Origin: Varibaculum cambriense DSM 15806
Lineage (GTDB): Bacteria > Actinomycetota > Actinomycetes > Actinomycetales > Actinomycetaceae
Direction of reading: 5' to 3'
Length of the DNA: 64,000 nucleotides
Assembly (NCBI RefSeq): GCF_000420065.1
Contig: NZ_ATUF01000005.1
Span: 1 to 64,000 of the forward strand
Shown: positions 35,789 to 44,242 of the stretch, piece after piece
Numbering within the stretch: position 1 is the stretch's first letter
How the letters are laid out: the number at the start of each line of letters is the position of its first letter
The notes under the pieces: model-generated
What the model was told of the DNA's origin: nothing
The model's input: only the letters and a program-made list of their open reading frames with translations
The model's database searches: none
Position numbers and translations under genes: made by a program

Positions 35789-36673
35789 TTAATGGGGTTG
35801 GTTGGTTAAAAGGGCGTATAAATCAACAACCCGCCGACCACAAGAGACAGCGGGCTTTAGACAAGGATGTTCACTTACAGGAGGCGGCGGCCCGGGAGGG
35901 GCAGCACTTTTACCGTGCATAGCTAGTTGGGCGACCAGCCGTTGCTCGGTTACTTTTCTGGAAAACACCACACCACCCTTGTTTTTGGGCGGCAACGGCG
36001 GCTTCTTACGGGCAGGGCCTTGCTCGTCATCCCCGCCGGAATCGTCCTCATCCGGCTCGTCTTCACCCGGCTCTTCAGATTCTTCGTCCTCTTTGTCTGG
36101 GGTTGGTGCTCGTTTACCAGTCAGCAGCTCGTCGGCGAACCCAAGTTCGATGGCTGCAGTTGCGTCCATCCAGGTCTCGGCATCCATCAACTTCGACAAC
36201 TTCGCCCTGCTCAACCCAGTCTTGAGCTGGTAAGCATTGATAATCGAGTCCTTGACACTCTCAAGCATGTCGAGGGCACGCGAGAGTTCGGTTTTATCGC
36301 CCATCGCCAACGTTGCTGGGTTGTGGATCATCAACATCGACACCGGCGACATCGCCACATGACTTGCTGCCATAGCGATCACGCTCGCTGCGGATGCTGC
36401 GATGCCATCAATATTGACTGTCACGGTTCCTGGGTAGTCCAGAAGCATGTTGTAAATCCTGGCTGCCGCAACCACATCACCACCAGGGCTGTTAAGCCAA
36501 ACAGTGACCGGACCCGAGCCAGCATTTAGTTCAGACTCGAAAACAGCTGGTGTTACATCGTCGTCGAGCCAAGATTCCTCTGCGATAGCCCCGTTAATAC
36601 GCAAAACCCGAACATCCTCTTGGGTGTCCGGGTTGGTTGTTTCTGGTGGTATCCAGTTCCAAAAACGCTTCAC
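35789..36673 (-). CDS. ClpP-like prohead protease
   Basis: 294 residues. S14 peptidase fold: LNSPGGDVVAA, nucleophile Ser in DGIAASAASVIAMA, catalytic His in MLMIHNPATLA. An acidic linker (about 190-215, Glu/Asp/Gly-rich) and a Pro/Lys-rich C-terminus of about 70 residues follow, longer than typical. Cuts the capsid delta domain during maturation. ATGA overlap with portal gene. Confidence 0.93.
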   Translation of the reverse strand: MKRFWNWIPPETTNPDTQEDVRVLRINGAIAEESWLDDDVTPAVFESELNAGSGPVTVWLNSPGGDVVAAARIYNMLLDYPGTVTVNIDGIAASAASVIAMAASHVAMSPVSMLMIHNPATLAMGDKTELSRALDMLESVKDSIINAYQLKTGLSRAKLSKLMDAETWMDATAAIELGFADELLTGKRAPTPDKEDEESEEPGEDEPDEDDSGGDDEQGPARKKPPLPPKNKGGVVFSRKVTEQRLVAQLAMHGKSAAPPGPPPPVSEHPCLKPAVSCGRRVVDLYALLTNQPH

Positions 36674-37986
36674 ATTCTCCTCCTCAAAACTTGATTCTCT
36701 CCAGGTTGTTCTTCCAGCTGCTCATCTTTAGCTTCAACAGCGTCGGCTTGTTTGGTTGCTGCATAAGCGCCTGCCATGGGCAACGGGAGCATGTTGCCGT
36801 TGACCAGGTAGAGATCACCGCCATCGTCCTGGTCGATGCGGTCAAGGTTTTCTAGCTCGCGGATATCGTTTGCGCTCATCCAGCCGTTCTGGCGGGCTAC
36901 CGCATAGCCCTCCATACGCGACTGGTAATCCCCGCGCAGCAGCCCCTCAACATTGAACTTCACAAACAACTGCTGTTTCTCACGAGCGCTTAGCAGTGTT
37001 TTGGTGATTGCTTGTTCCCAGCGGATCACCCACGGGTCGAGGGTGTATTTCACAAATTCGAGACTCTGCTGCTCAATATTGCTGAAGCTAGATTTTTCGA
37101 GGTCGCCGATCATGTGCGGCGGAATACGGAAGATACGGGCGATCTCGTTGAGCTGAAACTTTCTCGTTTCAAGAAACTGCGCCTGTTCAGGCGACACACT
37201 AATCGGCGTGTACTTCATCCCTTCTTCCAAAACAGCGACTTTATTGCCGTTTTTCGCGCCCCCGAAGGTTGCCTGCCAGGACTCACGCACCCGGGAGGGA
37301 TCTTTTATCGTGCCCGGATGCTCCAACACACCGCCCGGTGCCGCCCCATTAGCAAAAAATGAAGCCCCATAATCCTCAGTGGCTTGTGCCAGGCCGATAG
37401 CATTACGAGCCATCGCAATCGGGGAATAACCAACCAACCCATCGAAACCAAGACCTGGAACATGAAGCACATCATTAGGGGTAAGCCGAATGGTTTGGTA
37501 TTGTCCTGCGGGTTCGTCCCAGGAGGTTTGGTACTCGTAATACAAGCTCTTGGTGTCCAGATCCCTGCCTACGCTCATCCGATTCGGTTGCAACGGATAC
37601 AGTCCAATGACTTCGCCGAGCCCGTTACGCACTACCTGAGCAAACGCGTTACCCCACAACAACAAATGCGTCATGAGCGTTTCTCTAAACACGAAGCTCG
37701 TCATCTCGGGGTTAGGTTCATCGTGAAGCAGGCGGTACAAACCATGATCGACTGCTTTTTCCTTGCCGCCACCGTCCTTGTAACGGTATACGTGCAGTGG
37801 TAGGCCGGCTATCGCCTCAGCCAAAATCCGCACGCACGAATACACGGCCGTCATCTGCATCGCCGATCGTTCCGTCACCGTCCGACCCGCCGACGTGGGG
37901 CCAAACAGGAACGAATACTGGCTCGTGAGATGGTGGTTCGAGGCGCGGCGAGGGTTGGCGGCGCGTAGCCAGTCGAGGAATCCCAT
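36670..37986 (-). CDS. Phage portal protein (HK97 family)
   Basis: 438 residues. MQMTAVYSCVRILAEAIAGLPLHVYR near the start, LLLWGNAFAQVVRNGLGEVIGLYPL, and FQLNEIARIFRIPPHMIGDLEKSSFSN are characteristic of HK97-type portals. Dodecameric DNA channel at the capsid vertex. Order terminase-portal-protease-capsid is standard. Confidence 0.95.
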   Translation of the reverse strand: MGFLDWLRAANPRRASNHHLTSQYSFLFGPTSAGRTVTERSAMQMTAVYSCVRILAEAIAGLPLHVYRYKDGGGKEKAVDHGLYRLLHDEPNPEMTSFVFRETLMTHLLLWGNAFAQVVRNGLGEVIGLYPLQPNRMSVGRDLDTKSLYYEYQTSWDEPAGQYQTIRLTPNDVLHVPGLGFDGLVGYSPIAMARNAIGLAQATEDYGASFFANGAAPGGVLEHPGTIKDPSRVRESWQATFGGAKNGNKVAVLEEGMKYTPISVSPEQAQFLETRKFQLNEIARIFRIPPHMIGDLEKSSFSNIEQQSLEFVKYTLDPWVIRWEQAITKTLLSAREKQQLFVKFNVEGLLRGDYQSRMEGYAVARQNGWMSANDIRELENLDRIDQDDGGDLYLVNGNMLPLPMAGAYAATKQADAVEAKDEQLEEQPGENQVLRRRM

Positions 37987-38044
37987 GATGGTGGCTCCTT
38001 TCCCTGTGGGATAATTGGGTAACGTTCACACGAGGAGGTGCGTG

Positions 38045-38512
38045 GTGGGTTGGCCAGTCATTGTGTTTGTGGGTCTATTTTTGTGGCACGAAATCGAGGA
38101 ATACTTCGTCCTGGTTCCATGGCTAGACGACAACACTGCCCGGTTGCCTGAACCTGTTCGACACATCAACATGACCCGCACACATTTCACAGTGATCGCA
38201 ACAGAAGAACTCGTTCTGCTCATCGCGGTCGCTATCTGGTGCCAGCCAGTATGGATAGCAGCCATCATGGTCGCCTACACCATCCACCTGGTAATCCACT
38301 GCGGCCAGTTGCTCTTTACTTACCTGAAACGAATCCCGCTACGGTTATGGAGCGCCCCCATACAGCTACCCATCATGATCTGGCTCATCACCATCACACC
38401 CACCTGCGGAACAGTAGGGCTTCCACTCGCTTCGCTCGTCATGGTGGCAGCCATGGGACTCAACCTTGTAGCCATGCACTGGATCACCAGCAAAACGCTA
38501 AAACACCAATAG
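38045..38512 (+). CDS. HXXEE-domain membrane protein (cargo)
   Basis: About 155 residues from GTG 38045 (AGGAGG six bases upstream). The HXXEE signature HEIEEYF is at residues 14-20. Hydrophobic helices and a second His pair (HLVIHCGQ) follow, and four or five membrane segments are likely. Plus strand between portal and terminase genes, convergent with the terminase gene (15-base overlap of ends). Function of the family is unknown; it looks like lysogen-expressed cargo. Confidence 0.72.
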   Translation: MGWPVIVFVGLFLWHEIEEYFVLVPWLDDNTARLPEPVRHINMTRTHFTVIATEELVLLIAVAIWCQPVWIAAIMVAYTIHLVIHCGQLLFTYLKRIPLRLWSAPIQLPIMIWLITITPTCGTVGLPLASLVMVAAMGLNLVAMHWITSKTLKHQ

Positions 38513-40102
38513 TCCCCGCGAATCATAAACTGAGCTCGCCTCTGGGGTGTTGCCGCATCTTATTGCTCGATCCAAGGCCATGATGGTGGCGACGACTCCG
38601 TCGATTTTTTCCGTGGATTTTTGCTTATCTGGCTTGATGTTTCCTGCTGGGTCGGTGCGTACGTGAATGTTATCGACCATCCAGGCCAGCACCGGGTGCC
38701 CGCCATGAGCCAGCTTGCCCTCCAACGCCAGCTTCATCAGTTCTTTGGATGGTGGGGACATGTCTTTGAAGCCTTGCCCGAAAGGCACCACCGTGAAACC
38801 AGCATCCTCAAGGTTTTGGCTCATTTGGATCGCACCCCACCGGTCGAAAGCGATCTCTCGGATATTAAACCGGGTGCCAAGATCCTCAATGAACTTCTCG
38901 ATATACCCGTAGTGCACCACGTTGCCCTCGGTCGTCTCCAAGAAGCCTTGACTGTTCCACAAGTCGTAGGGGACGTGATCCCTAGAAACTCTGAGTTTGA
39001 GGTTGTCTTCGGGAATCCAAAACCAGGGCGCGACCGTGTATTTGTCATCGTCATCCGTGGGTGGGAATACGAGAACGAAAGCAGTGATATCGGTGGTGGA
39101 TGCCAGGTCGAGCCCGCCGTAACAAACCCGGCTCTCCAACTCCGATAAATCTACTGGGGTGTTGTTTTGATTCCAGACGTGCATAGGCATCCACCGCACG
39201 CTCTGCTTCACCCACTGATTGAGCCGCAATTGTCTGAAGGTGTTTTCTTCAGCCGGATTCTGCCTGGCACTATTACAAGCGTCCCTAACTTTCTGGATTG
39301 GCACCGTCACGTCCAAGGATGGGTTGGCTTTATGCCACACGGCTTCATCGGTCCAATCATCATCTTGCCCCGCCCCATATATGACTGGATAAAAGGTGGG
39401 GTCGATCTTTTTGCCATCGAGAATGTCTTGGGCTTTTTGGTGTTGCTCGTAACAAATCGAATGAGTGTCGGTGCCGGCGGTTGTTATCAGGAAGTACAGC
39501 GGCTGGGTGCGAGCATCCCCACTGCCTTTGGTCATCACGTCGAAGAGCGCCCGGTTGGGTTGGGTGTGTAGCTCATCGAATACCACTCCGGAAATATTGA
39601 ATCCGTGTTTGGAATAGGCCTCGGCCGATAGTACCTGGTAGAAGGAATTGGTGGGGGAGTAGATGATACGTTTTTGGCTTCTAAGGATCTTTACCCGCTT
39701 GGCTAGTGGGGGACACATTCTCACCATGTCGGCTGCCACTTCGAACACGATGGATGCTTGTTGCCGATCGGCAGCACACCCATAAACTTCAGCGCGTTCC
39801 TCGCCATCGGCGCACGTGAGCAACAATGCGACGGCAGCAGCCAGCTCACTCTTGCCTTGCTTCTTCGGAATCTCCACATAAGCAGTCGTGAACTGGCGGT
39901 ATCCATCGGCTTTGAGGGTGCCGAAAAGGTCGCGAATGATTTGTTCTTGCCAATCAATCAACTTAAAAGGTTTTCCTGACCACCGTCCTTTCGTATGCTT
40001 TAAAGCTTCGATAAACGCGACTGCAAAGTCGGCTCGGCGCTTGTCATAGCGCGAGCTTTCAGCCATGAACCGTGTCGGTTGATATTCAGCTAGCTGACGC
40101 AT
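38498..40102 (-). CDS. Terminase large subunit
   Basis: 534 residues. The ATPase domain has a Walker-A-like VEIPKKQGKSELAAA (about residues 72-86) and a Walker B followed by the catalytic Glu in GVVFDELHTQ. The nuclease domain has YGGLDLASTTDITAF (about 330-344) and later acidic residues. Packages phage DNA together with the P27-type small subunit at 50397-50957, from which it is separated by about 10 kb of modification and accessory genes. Confidence 0.95.
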   Translation of the reverse strand: MRQLAEYQPTRFMAESSRYDKRRADFAVAFIEALKHTKGRWSGKPFKLIDWQEQIIRDLFGTLKADGYRQFTTAYVEIPKKQGKSELAAAVALLLTCADGEERAEVYGCAADRQQASIVFEVAADMVRMCPPLAKRVKILRSQKRIIYSPTNSFYQVLSAEAYSKHGFNISGVVFDELHTQPNRALFDVMTKGSGDARTQPLYFLITTAGTDTHSICYEQHQKAQDILDGKKIDPTFYPVIYGAGQDDDWTDEAVWHKANPSLDVTVPIQKVRDACNSARQNPAEENTFRQLRLNQWVKQSVRWMPMHVWNQNNTPVDLSELESRVCYGGLDLASTTDITAFVLVFPPTDDDDKYTVAPWFWIPEDNLKLRVSRDHVPYDLWNSQGFLETTEGNVVHYGYIEKFIEDLGTRFNIREIAFDRWGAIQMSQNLEDAGFTVVPFGQGFKDMSPPSKELMKLALEGKLAHGGHPVLAWMVDNIHVRTDPAGNIKPDKQKSTEKIDGVVATIMALDRAIRCGNTPEASSVYDSRGLLVF

Positions 40103-40177
40103 ACGAATCAGTTACCTTCTATTGGTTAAAAAGTCAGTTACTACCAGCGATAACAGGTACCCTCATACCCGGCGGGG

Positions 40178-40471
40178 CTAGGCTTCGGGCAGATTAGCTA
40201 ACGCCCAGGCGATCGCATGTCCGGCGTCAGCGAAAAGGTGGTCTGACTTCGCGATGAGTTCGAGTTCGCATTCTCCGCGGCTCCTCGAGTTAGGCCCGAA
40301 CCCGCTGACGGGTTCTTCCATCAACCGGTAGATTTGGGCGTTATTGCCAAATCCTTCAGTCTTGGTCCAGGTAGCAAAACTTGCTAGCGTGTAGTTCCCG
40401 TAGGCAAGAACCGTCCCGTAGGAATCAACGCGCATCTGGAGGGTTTCGCTGGTGACCTTTGTGCTGTTCAT
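40178..40471 (-). CDS. Small phage protein, repeated-promoter cassette 1
   Basis: 97 residues: MNSTKVTSETLQMRVDSYGT and SFATWTKTEGFGNNAQIYRLMEE visible. No family recognised. Preceded by the repeated leader R1 (40486-40558), so it probably has its own promoter. It resembles the many unknown small accessory proteins beside phage terminases. Confidence 0.6.
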   Translation of the reverse strand: MNSTKVTSETLQMRVDSYGTVLAYGNYTLASFATWTKTEGFGNNAQIYRLMEEPVSGFGPNSRSRGECELELIAKSDHLFADAGHAIAWALANLPEA

Positions 40472-40485
40472 GGCTGGTGCCTTTC

Positions 40486-40558
40486 TGTTGTGTACCGTTT
40501 CGGTATGTATATACAGCCATAGACCCGCCTATTTATCCAGTCATTTTCCGCCTATTTT
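40486..40558 (-). repeat. Repeated promoter/leader R1
   Basis: About 73 bases nearly identical to R2 (41001-41075) and partly to R3. The centre is the perfect inverted repeat TACCG-TTT-CGGTA (40493-40505) next to TATGTATATACAGCCATAG. The 3' flank TTTATCCAGTCATTTT is shared. It lies directly upstream of the gene at 40178-40471. Confidence 0.75.
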
Positions 40559-40568
40559 CAAGAAAACT

Positions 40569-40586
40569 TAGAGATGTACATCTCTA
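40569..40586. promoter_or_regulatory. 18-bp perfect palindrome
   Basis: TAGAGATGTACATCTCTA is fully self-complementary. It lies between repeat R1 and the terminator of the next cassette, upstream of the R1 promoter on the minus strand. A half-like copy (TTTACATCTCTTGG) occurs at 41091-41104. A dimeric repressor site is the simplest reading. Confidence 0.5.
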
Positions 40587-40612
40587 GGTCATAACGCTTC
40601 ACGATAAAGGAA

Positions 40613-40633
40613 AACCCCACGCCAGGTGGGGTT
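40613..40633 (-). terminator. Hairpin after small-gene cassette 2
   Basis: AACCCCAC-GCCAG-GTGGGGTT, 8-bp perfect stem, with T-rich sequence on the minus strand (GGGGTTTTCC). Placed 17 bases downstream of the stop at 40650, so it would end that cassette's transcript. Confidence 0.75.
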
Positions 40634-40649
40634 GCCTGTGTGTTTAGTT

Positions 40650-40985
40650 TTAACGGGTCAGGTGGTAGTTGACAACGTTTCCTGGTGTAGCATGTTCAAG
40701 TTCACGCACCATCGCTGCTGCCCGCCCGTATCCCTCGGTGACTTGTTCGATGTTGTCTAGGTTCAACGCTCCGTAGGCGGTGGTTTGCACCCGCCATTGA
40801 TCGGTTTCAAAGTCTCGGTCAAGCTCCGGGGTGTAGGGGAACAGCGGGGAAGGAACAATAGAAATCGCGACCCGGCCAGGTTCAATCTCAATGCTGGTGA
40901 TGGTGTATCCCAACCGGTTAGCACGTCCGATAAGGCGTTCGGTGTTTTCTTCCTCGACGCTGCATTCAGCTTCTTTGGTGTTCAT
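40650..40985 (-). CDS. Small phage protein, repeated-promoter cassette 2
   Basis: 111 residues, acidic N-terminus (MNTKEAECSVEEENTERLIG) and VAISIVPSPLFPYTPELDRDFETD. No family recognised. RBS AAGGAAAC. It has its own repeated leader (R2) and its own terminator, so it is an independent unit. Confidence 0.6.
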   Translation of the reverse strand: MNTKEAECSVEEENTERLIGRANRLGYTITSIEIEPGRVAISIVPSPLFPYTPELDRDFETDQWRVQTTAYGALNLDNIEQVTEGYGRAAAMVRELEHATPGNVVNYHLTR

Positions 40986-41000
40986 GGCTGTTTCCTTATG

Positions 41001-41075
41001 TGTTGTGTACCGTTTCGGTATGTATATACAGCCATAGACTTCGCTACTTATCCAGTCATTTTGCCGCCTATTTTG
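41001..41075 (-). repeat. Repeated promoter/leader R2
   Basis: Second copy of R1, with the same perfect inverted repeat TACCG-TTT-CGGTA (41008-41020), TATGTATATACAGCCATAGAC and TTATCCAGTCATTTT blocks. Differences are confined to spacer positions. Upstream of the gene at 40650-40985. Confidence 0.75.
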
Positions 41076-41091
41076 CCTAATAAATAGTGGT

Positions 41092-41544
41092 TTACATCTC
41101 TTGGTTAGTGTTTATTAGTGGCGGGGTTTTCCACGCAGAATCACCGCTTAATGGTGCAAGTAAGATCTTGCGTACTTCCTTATGTTCTTTACCAGAAAGT
41201 CCGATGCGGTAAAGCAGGGAGCGCAGTTCATACTTCTCATTCACCACCTTGTCACTCGCGGCGCGGTGGGTGGTGAGCCCGATGCGTTTCGCATATGCGA
41301 CCATTTTGCTTAGGAACTCGGTGTATGCCGTGATCTTCTCGAACTCTGGCAGCTCATCCCACCAAGGAAAACTCAGCCCCTCGCTACTGGTGGTGATGTC
41401 GAGATGGCTCGCGCCGAGCGCTTTAGCGATCAAGTCTTTCTTGGCAGCGATAAGTTCATGCAGCCTTGCCAGCTCAGTCTCATCAAGCGTGGCGGGCAGG
41501 GTGACTAAGAGCCCGTAGTTTTCAGCCTTTTTGGTGTTCACCAT
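41092..41544 (-). CDS. Prophage 'virulence-related protein' family-like
   Basis: 150 residues. The C-terminal half (YELRSLLYRIGLSGKEHKEVRKILLAPLSGDSAWK) matches a pattern I recall in small proteins labelled virulence-related in Firmicutes prophages (FLLRLGFIGxEYKxxRKILLxxLxGNSAWK). The N-terminal half is helical with an FPWWDEL segment. The label is historical; no function is known. Overlaps the next gene by 7 bases. Confidence 0.6.
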   Translation of the reverse strand: MVNTKKAENYGLLVTLPATLDETELARLHELIAAKKDLIAKALGASHLDITTSSEGLSFPWWDELPEFEKITAYTEFLSKMVAYAKRIGLTTHRAASDKVVNEKYELRSLLYRIGLSGKEHKEVRKILLAPLSGDSAWKTPPLINTNQEM

Positions 41545-41753
41545 TGCTCATCCTCCTCACCATCAAATTCGATGCTTTGAACGTCCATCCATGTGCGGAT
41601 GAGGCGCAGGTAGTTGTCTGGAAAGTTGGAGACGATCATTTCTACGTGCTCGTAGCCGTGGTCTTTGGCCGCATTCCACACCGCACCAATATCGGTGAGG
41701 TCGACTCCGAGGTTTTCGATTTCTTCTAGATCGACATATAGCTGTCCCATCAT
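41538..41753 (-). CDS. Small acidic phage protein, repeated-promoter cassette 3
   Basis: 71 residues from ATG 41753 (RBS GAGAGGG), beginning MMGQLYVDLEEIENLGVDL and ending IEFDGEEDEQW; strongly acidic, a DNA-mimic-like composition but too short to judge. Preceded by R3. Forms a two-gene unit with 41092-41544. Function unknown. Confidence 0.6.
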   Translation of the reverse strand: MMGQLYVDLEEIENLGVDLTDIGAVWNAAKDHGYEHVEMIVSNFPDNYLRLIRTWMDVQSIEFDGEEDEQW

Positions 41754-41778
41754 CACCAAACCCTCTCTTTCTTGCTGG

Positions 41779-41840
41779 TTGTTTGGTCATGTACATACAG
41801 CCATAGGAGCGCGTACTTATCCAGTAATTTTTGCCTTAAA
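41779..41840 (-). repeat. Repeated promoter/leader R3 (diverged)
   Basis: Shares GTACATACAGCCATAG and TACTTATCCAGTAATTTT with R1 and R2, but the TACCG/CGGTA palindrome is degraded (GGTCATGTACAT). It lies between the small gene at 41538 and the 3' part of the cytosine methylase gene. Confidence 0.6.
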
Positions 41841-41841
41841 A

Positions 41842-42312
41842 TCAAGGAGTTTTAGTGCTCTCGGCGACTATCTGGGAAAGCACGAGTTTGGCGCACGGCA
41901 AAGCTATCCCGTTTCCCCACAGCTTGTAGAGTGCCCGGTCGGACGCTGGATTAGCCAGCCATTTGCGTACTTGGTTGCGGGTTTTAGGTTTTTTCAATCC
42001 TTGCACCTTGGCCCAGCTAGCCCAGACCTGCCACCAATAATCCAGCACGTCTTCGCTCGGGTTCTCGATGGCGAGTCCGTCTGTCCAAGTATCAGGGAAT
42101 CCTTGTAGGCGGGCGCATTCGGTGGGGGTTAAGCGTCTCACGCGGTATTTGGGCATGCCAGGGTCAGTGACCAGGGGCGGCTCAGTTGAGTCCGAAGCCA
42201 ACAGAGCGCCAGCAATATTGACGTTGCCTCGGCAGAAGAAGTCTGCCTTCGAGGCGCTCACAACGTCGGGTTCGACGATGGCGATGCCGCCTTGGTTGCA
42301 GGTCGGAGAAAC
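41842..42312 (-). pseudogene. C5 cytosine DNA methylase, C-terminal part (split by insertion)
   Basis: Carries methylase motifs IX and X: RRLTPTECARLQGFPDTW and LWGNGIALPCAK. The frame is open upstream of its first Met and reads VSPTCNQGGIAIVEPDVV from 42312. This is the piece expected after the 46586 end of the N-terminal fragment: joining the two gives LDTSG-VSPTCNQGG in frame. In the present arrangement it has no start signal of its own beyond internal Met codons. Confidence 0.88.
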
Positions 42313-43214
42313 ACCTGCTGTACGCGCGTTTTTGGCACAAGGTCCTCTACGACTTGGGATATGTGTCCAGTTCAGAGCCGTTCCATCGCCTGTTCAACCA
42401 GGGCATGATTGAGGCTTATGCCTACACGGATTCACGTGGGCAATACGTCCCGGCTGACGAGGTGGAGGGTAGCGAGGAGGACGGCTTTACCTGGCAGGGT
42501 CAGCCCGTCAACCGCGAGTTCGGCAAGATGGGCAAGTCGCTCAAGAACATTGTCACCCCTGATCAGATGTGCGCGGATTACGGCGCGGACACGTTCCGGG
42601 TTTACGAGATGTCGATGGGACCGCTGGATATGTCCCGTCCGTGGGACACGCGCGCGGTGGTCGGTTCCCAGCGTTTCCTGCAGCGACTGTGGCGCAATAT
42701 CGTCGATGAGAACACCGGCGCGCTCACCGTGACCGATGACGCCCCGGATTTGGCGACCGCAAAAGTGCTGGCTCGCACCATTCACGATGTCACCGTGGAG
42801 TACGACAATCTGCGCGTGAACACGGCTATCGCCAAGATGATTGTGCTGAATAATCACCTCACCGGGTTACCCCAGGTGCCACGTGAGGCCGCAGAAGCGT
42901 TGGTCGTGATGGTCGCCCCCATCGCTCCGCACATTGCGGAGGAACTGTGGGAACGTTTGGGTCACCAGGGCGGAATCGCCCGGGCCACGTTCCCGGTCGT
43001 GACCGATGAGTCGCTGTTGGCGGCTGAGGAGGTCACTTGCGTGGTGCAGGTGGCGGGCAAGGTGCGCGCGAAAGTGTCGGTGGACCCCGAGATTTCCGAG
43101 GCGGATTTGCAGGCGAAGGTCCTGGCGGAACCGGCGGTGGTGAAGTTGCTGGACGGGCGGGAGCCGAAACGGATTATCGTGCGTGCTCCAAAGCTCGTAT
43201 CCTTGGTTTTTTAG
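42313..43214 (+). pseudogene. leuS: Leucyl-tRNA synthetase, C-terminal third only
   Basis: Open from the left junction; the frame begins HLLYARFWHKVLYDLG, which is internal to LeuS. It includes the KMSKS-loop equivalent (GKMGKSLKN), the RVYEMSMGPLDMSRPWDT segment, the anticodon-binding domain and the C-terminal domain ending at TAG 43214. About 300 of the usual 900-950 residues remain, without Rossmann HIGH or most of the editing domain, so it cannot be active. Codon use is more GC-rich than neighbouring phage genes. Confidence 0.93.
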
Positions 43215-43275
43215 GATTTGTCAGTACAAAAAAATCGCTAAATTACGGGATTTTAACGGTTTCGGGCTTGCAAAC

Positions 43276-43295
43276 TTAGGTATGCCTAACTTAGG
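43276..43295. promoter_or_regulatory. DtxR/MntR/IdeR-type operator before metal importer
   Basis: TTAGGTATGCCTAA (43276-43289) overlaps CCTAACTTAGG (43285-43295): two interleaved TTAGG/CCTAA half-site pairs, as in metal-dependent DtxR-family boxes. It ends 8 bases before the GTG start and overlaps a likely -10 (TATACC). Binding there would shut off the importer when Mn or Fe is plentiful. Confidence 0.8.
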
Positions 43296-43303
43296 CTATA
43301 CCC

Positions 43304-44242
43304 GTGAAGAGATTTAAAAACAAGCAAATTAAAGGAACCTTGACCGTAGCCGCGCTTTTGTGCCTGGGAGCCTCTCTCAGCGGGTGCGGCGGGACCCCCA
43401 GCTCCAGCTCGGATTCAGCCGCACCAGGCAAACCCCTGGTCCTCACCACATTTACCGTGTTGCAGGACATGGCTCAAAACGTTGCCGGAGACCATCTGGA
43501 AGTCCGCTCTATCACCAAACCTGGGGCGGAAATCCACGATTACCAACCCACGCCCTCGGACTTGAAGTCGGCGCAGAAAGCGAAACTGATTTTAAATAAC
43601 GGGCTGGATTTGGAACGCTGGTTCACGAAGTTTACCGCCGATCTGGATGCCAAAAAGGTCAATGTTTCGCAGGGCGTAGAGCCCATTCCGATTACCGAAG
43701 GCGACTACAAGGGTAAGCCCAATCCGCACGCTTGGATGAGCCCGAAAAACGGCGCCCTCTACGTGAAGAATATGGCAAAAGCCTTCTGCGATTTAGATGC
43801 AAAGAACTGCTCCGAGTACCAGGAAAATGCCAAACAGTATGGTGCCAAGATTGAAAAAGTCGGCGAGGACATCACGTCCACGCTTTCTCAGCTCGACCCG
43901 TCACAACGTACTTTGGTCAGCTGTGAGGGAGCATTCTCGTATCTGACTCGCGACTATAACCTCAACGAGAAATTCTTGTGGGGCGTAAATGCCGAAGGAG
44001 CCCTCACTCCCTCTCGCGTAGCGGAAGTGGAAGACTACGTGAAGCAAAACCACGTTCCCGCAGTTTTCTGCGAGTCAACCGTGGGAGACAAAATGCGACC
44101 CGTTGTGGAAGCCACAGGTGCGAAATTCGGTGGGGAATTGTATGTTGATTCCTTGTCAGACTCAGATGGAGACGTTCCGACCTATCTGGATCTGTTGCGC
44201 TACGACGCAGATTTGATTACCCGAGGATTGACTCAGAAATGA
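43304..44242 (+). CDS. Metal ABC importer substrate-binding lipoprotein (Mn type)
   Basis: 312 residues. Signal peptide with lipobox LSGC (Cys28) for membrane anchoring. Cluster A-I (ZnuA/PsaA) fold with predicted ligands His in EIHDYQP, His in NPHAWMSP, Glu in SCEGAFSYL and Asp in LYVDSLSD. The His-His-Glu-Asp set is the Mn/Fe type (PsaA, SitA); zinc binders have a third His. GTG start without a recognisable SD, so the mRNA may be leaderless. Confidence 0.92.
   Translation: MKRFKNKQIKGTLTVAALLCLGASLSGCGGTPSSSSDSAAPGKPLVLTTFTVLQDMAQNVAGDHLEVRSITKPGAEIHDYQPTPSDLKSAQKAKLILNNGLDLERWFTKFTADLDAKKVNVSQGVEPIPITEGDYKGKPNPHAWMSPKNGALYVKNMAKAFCDLDAKNCSEYQENAKQYGAKIEKVGEDITSTLSQLDPSQRTLVSCEGAFSYLTRDYNLNEKFLWGVNAEGALTPSRVAEVEDYVKQNHVPAVFCESTVGDKMRPVVEATGAKFGGELYVDSLSDSDGDVPTYLDLLRYDADLITRGLTQK

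Noticed and set aside
40486-41840. CRISPR array
   Set aside because: The repeats are promoter-sized, only three, separated by genes, and there are no cas genes.
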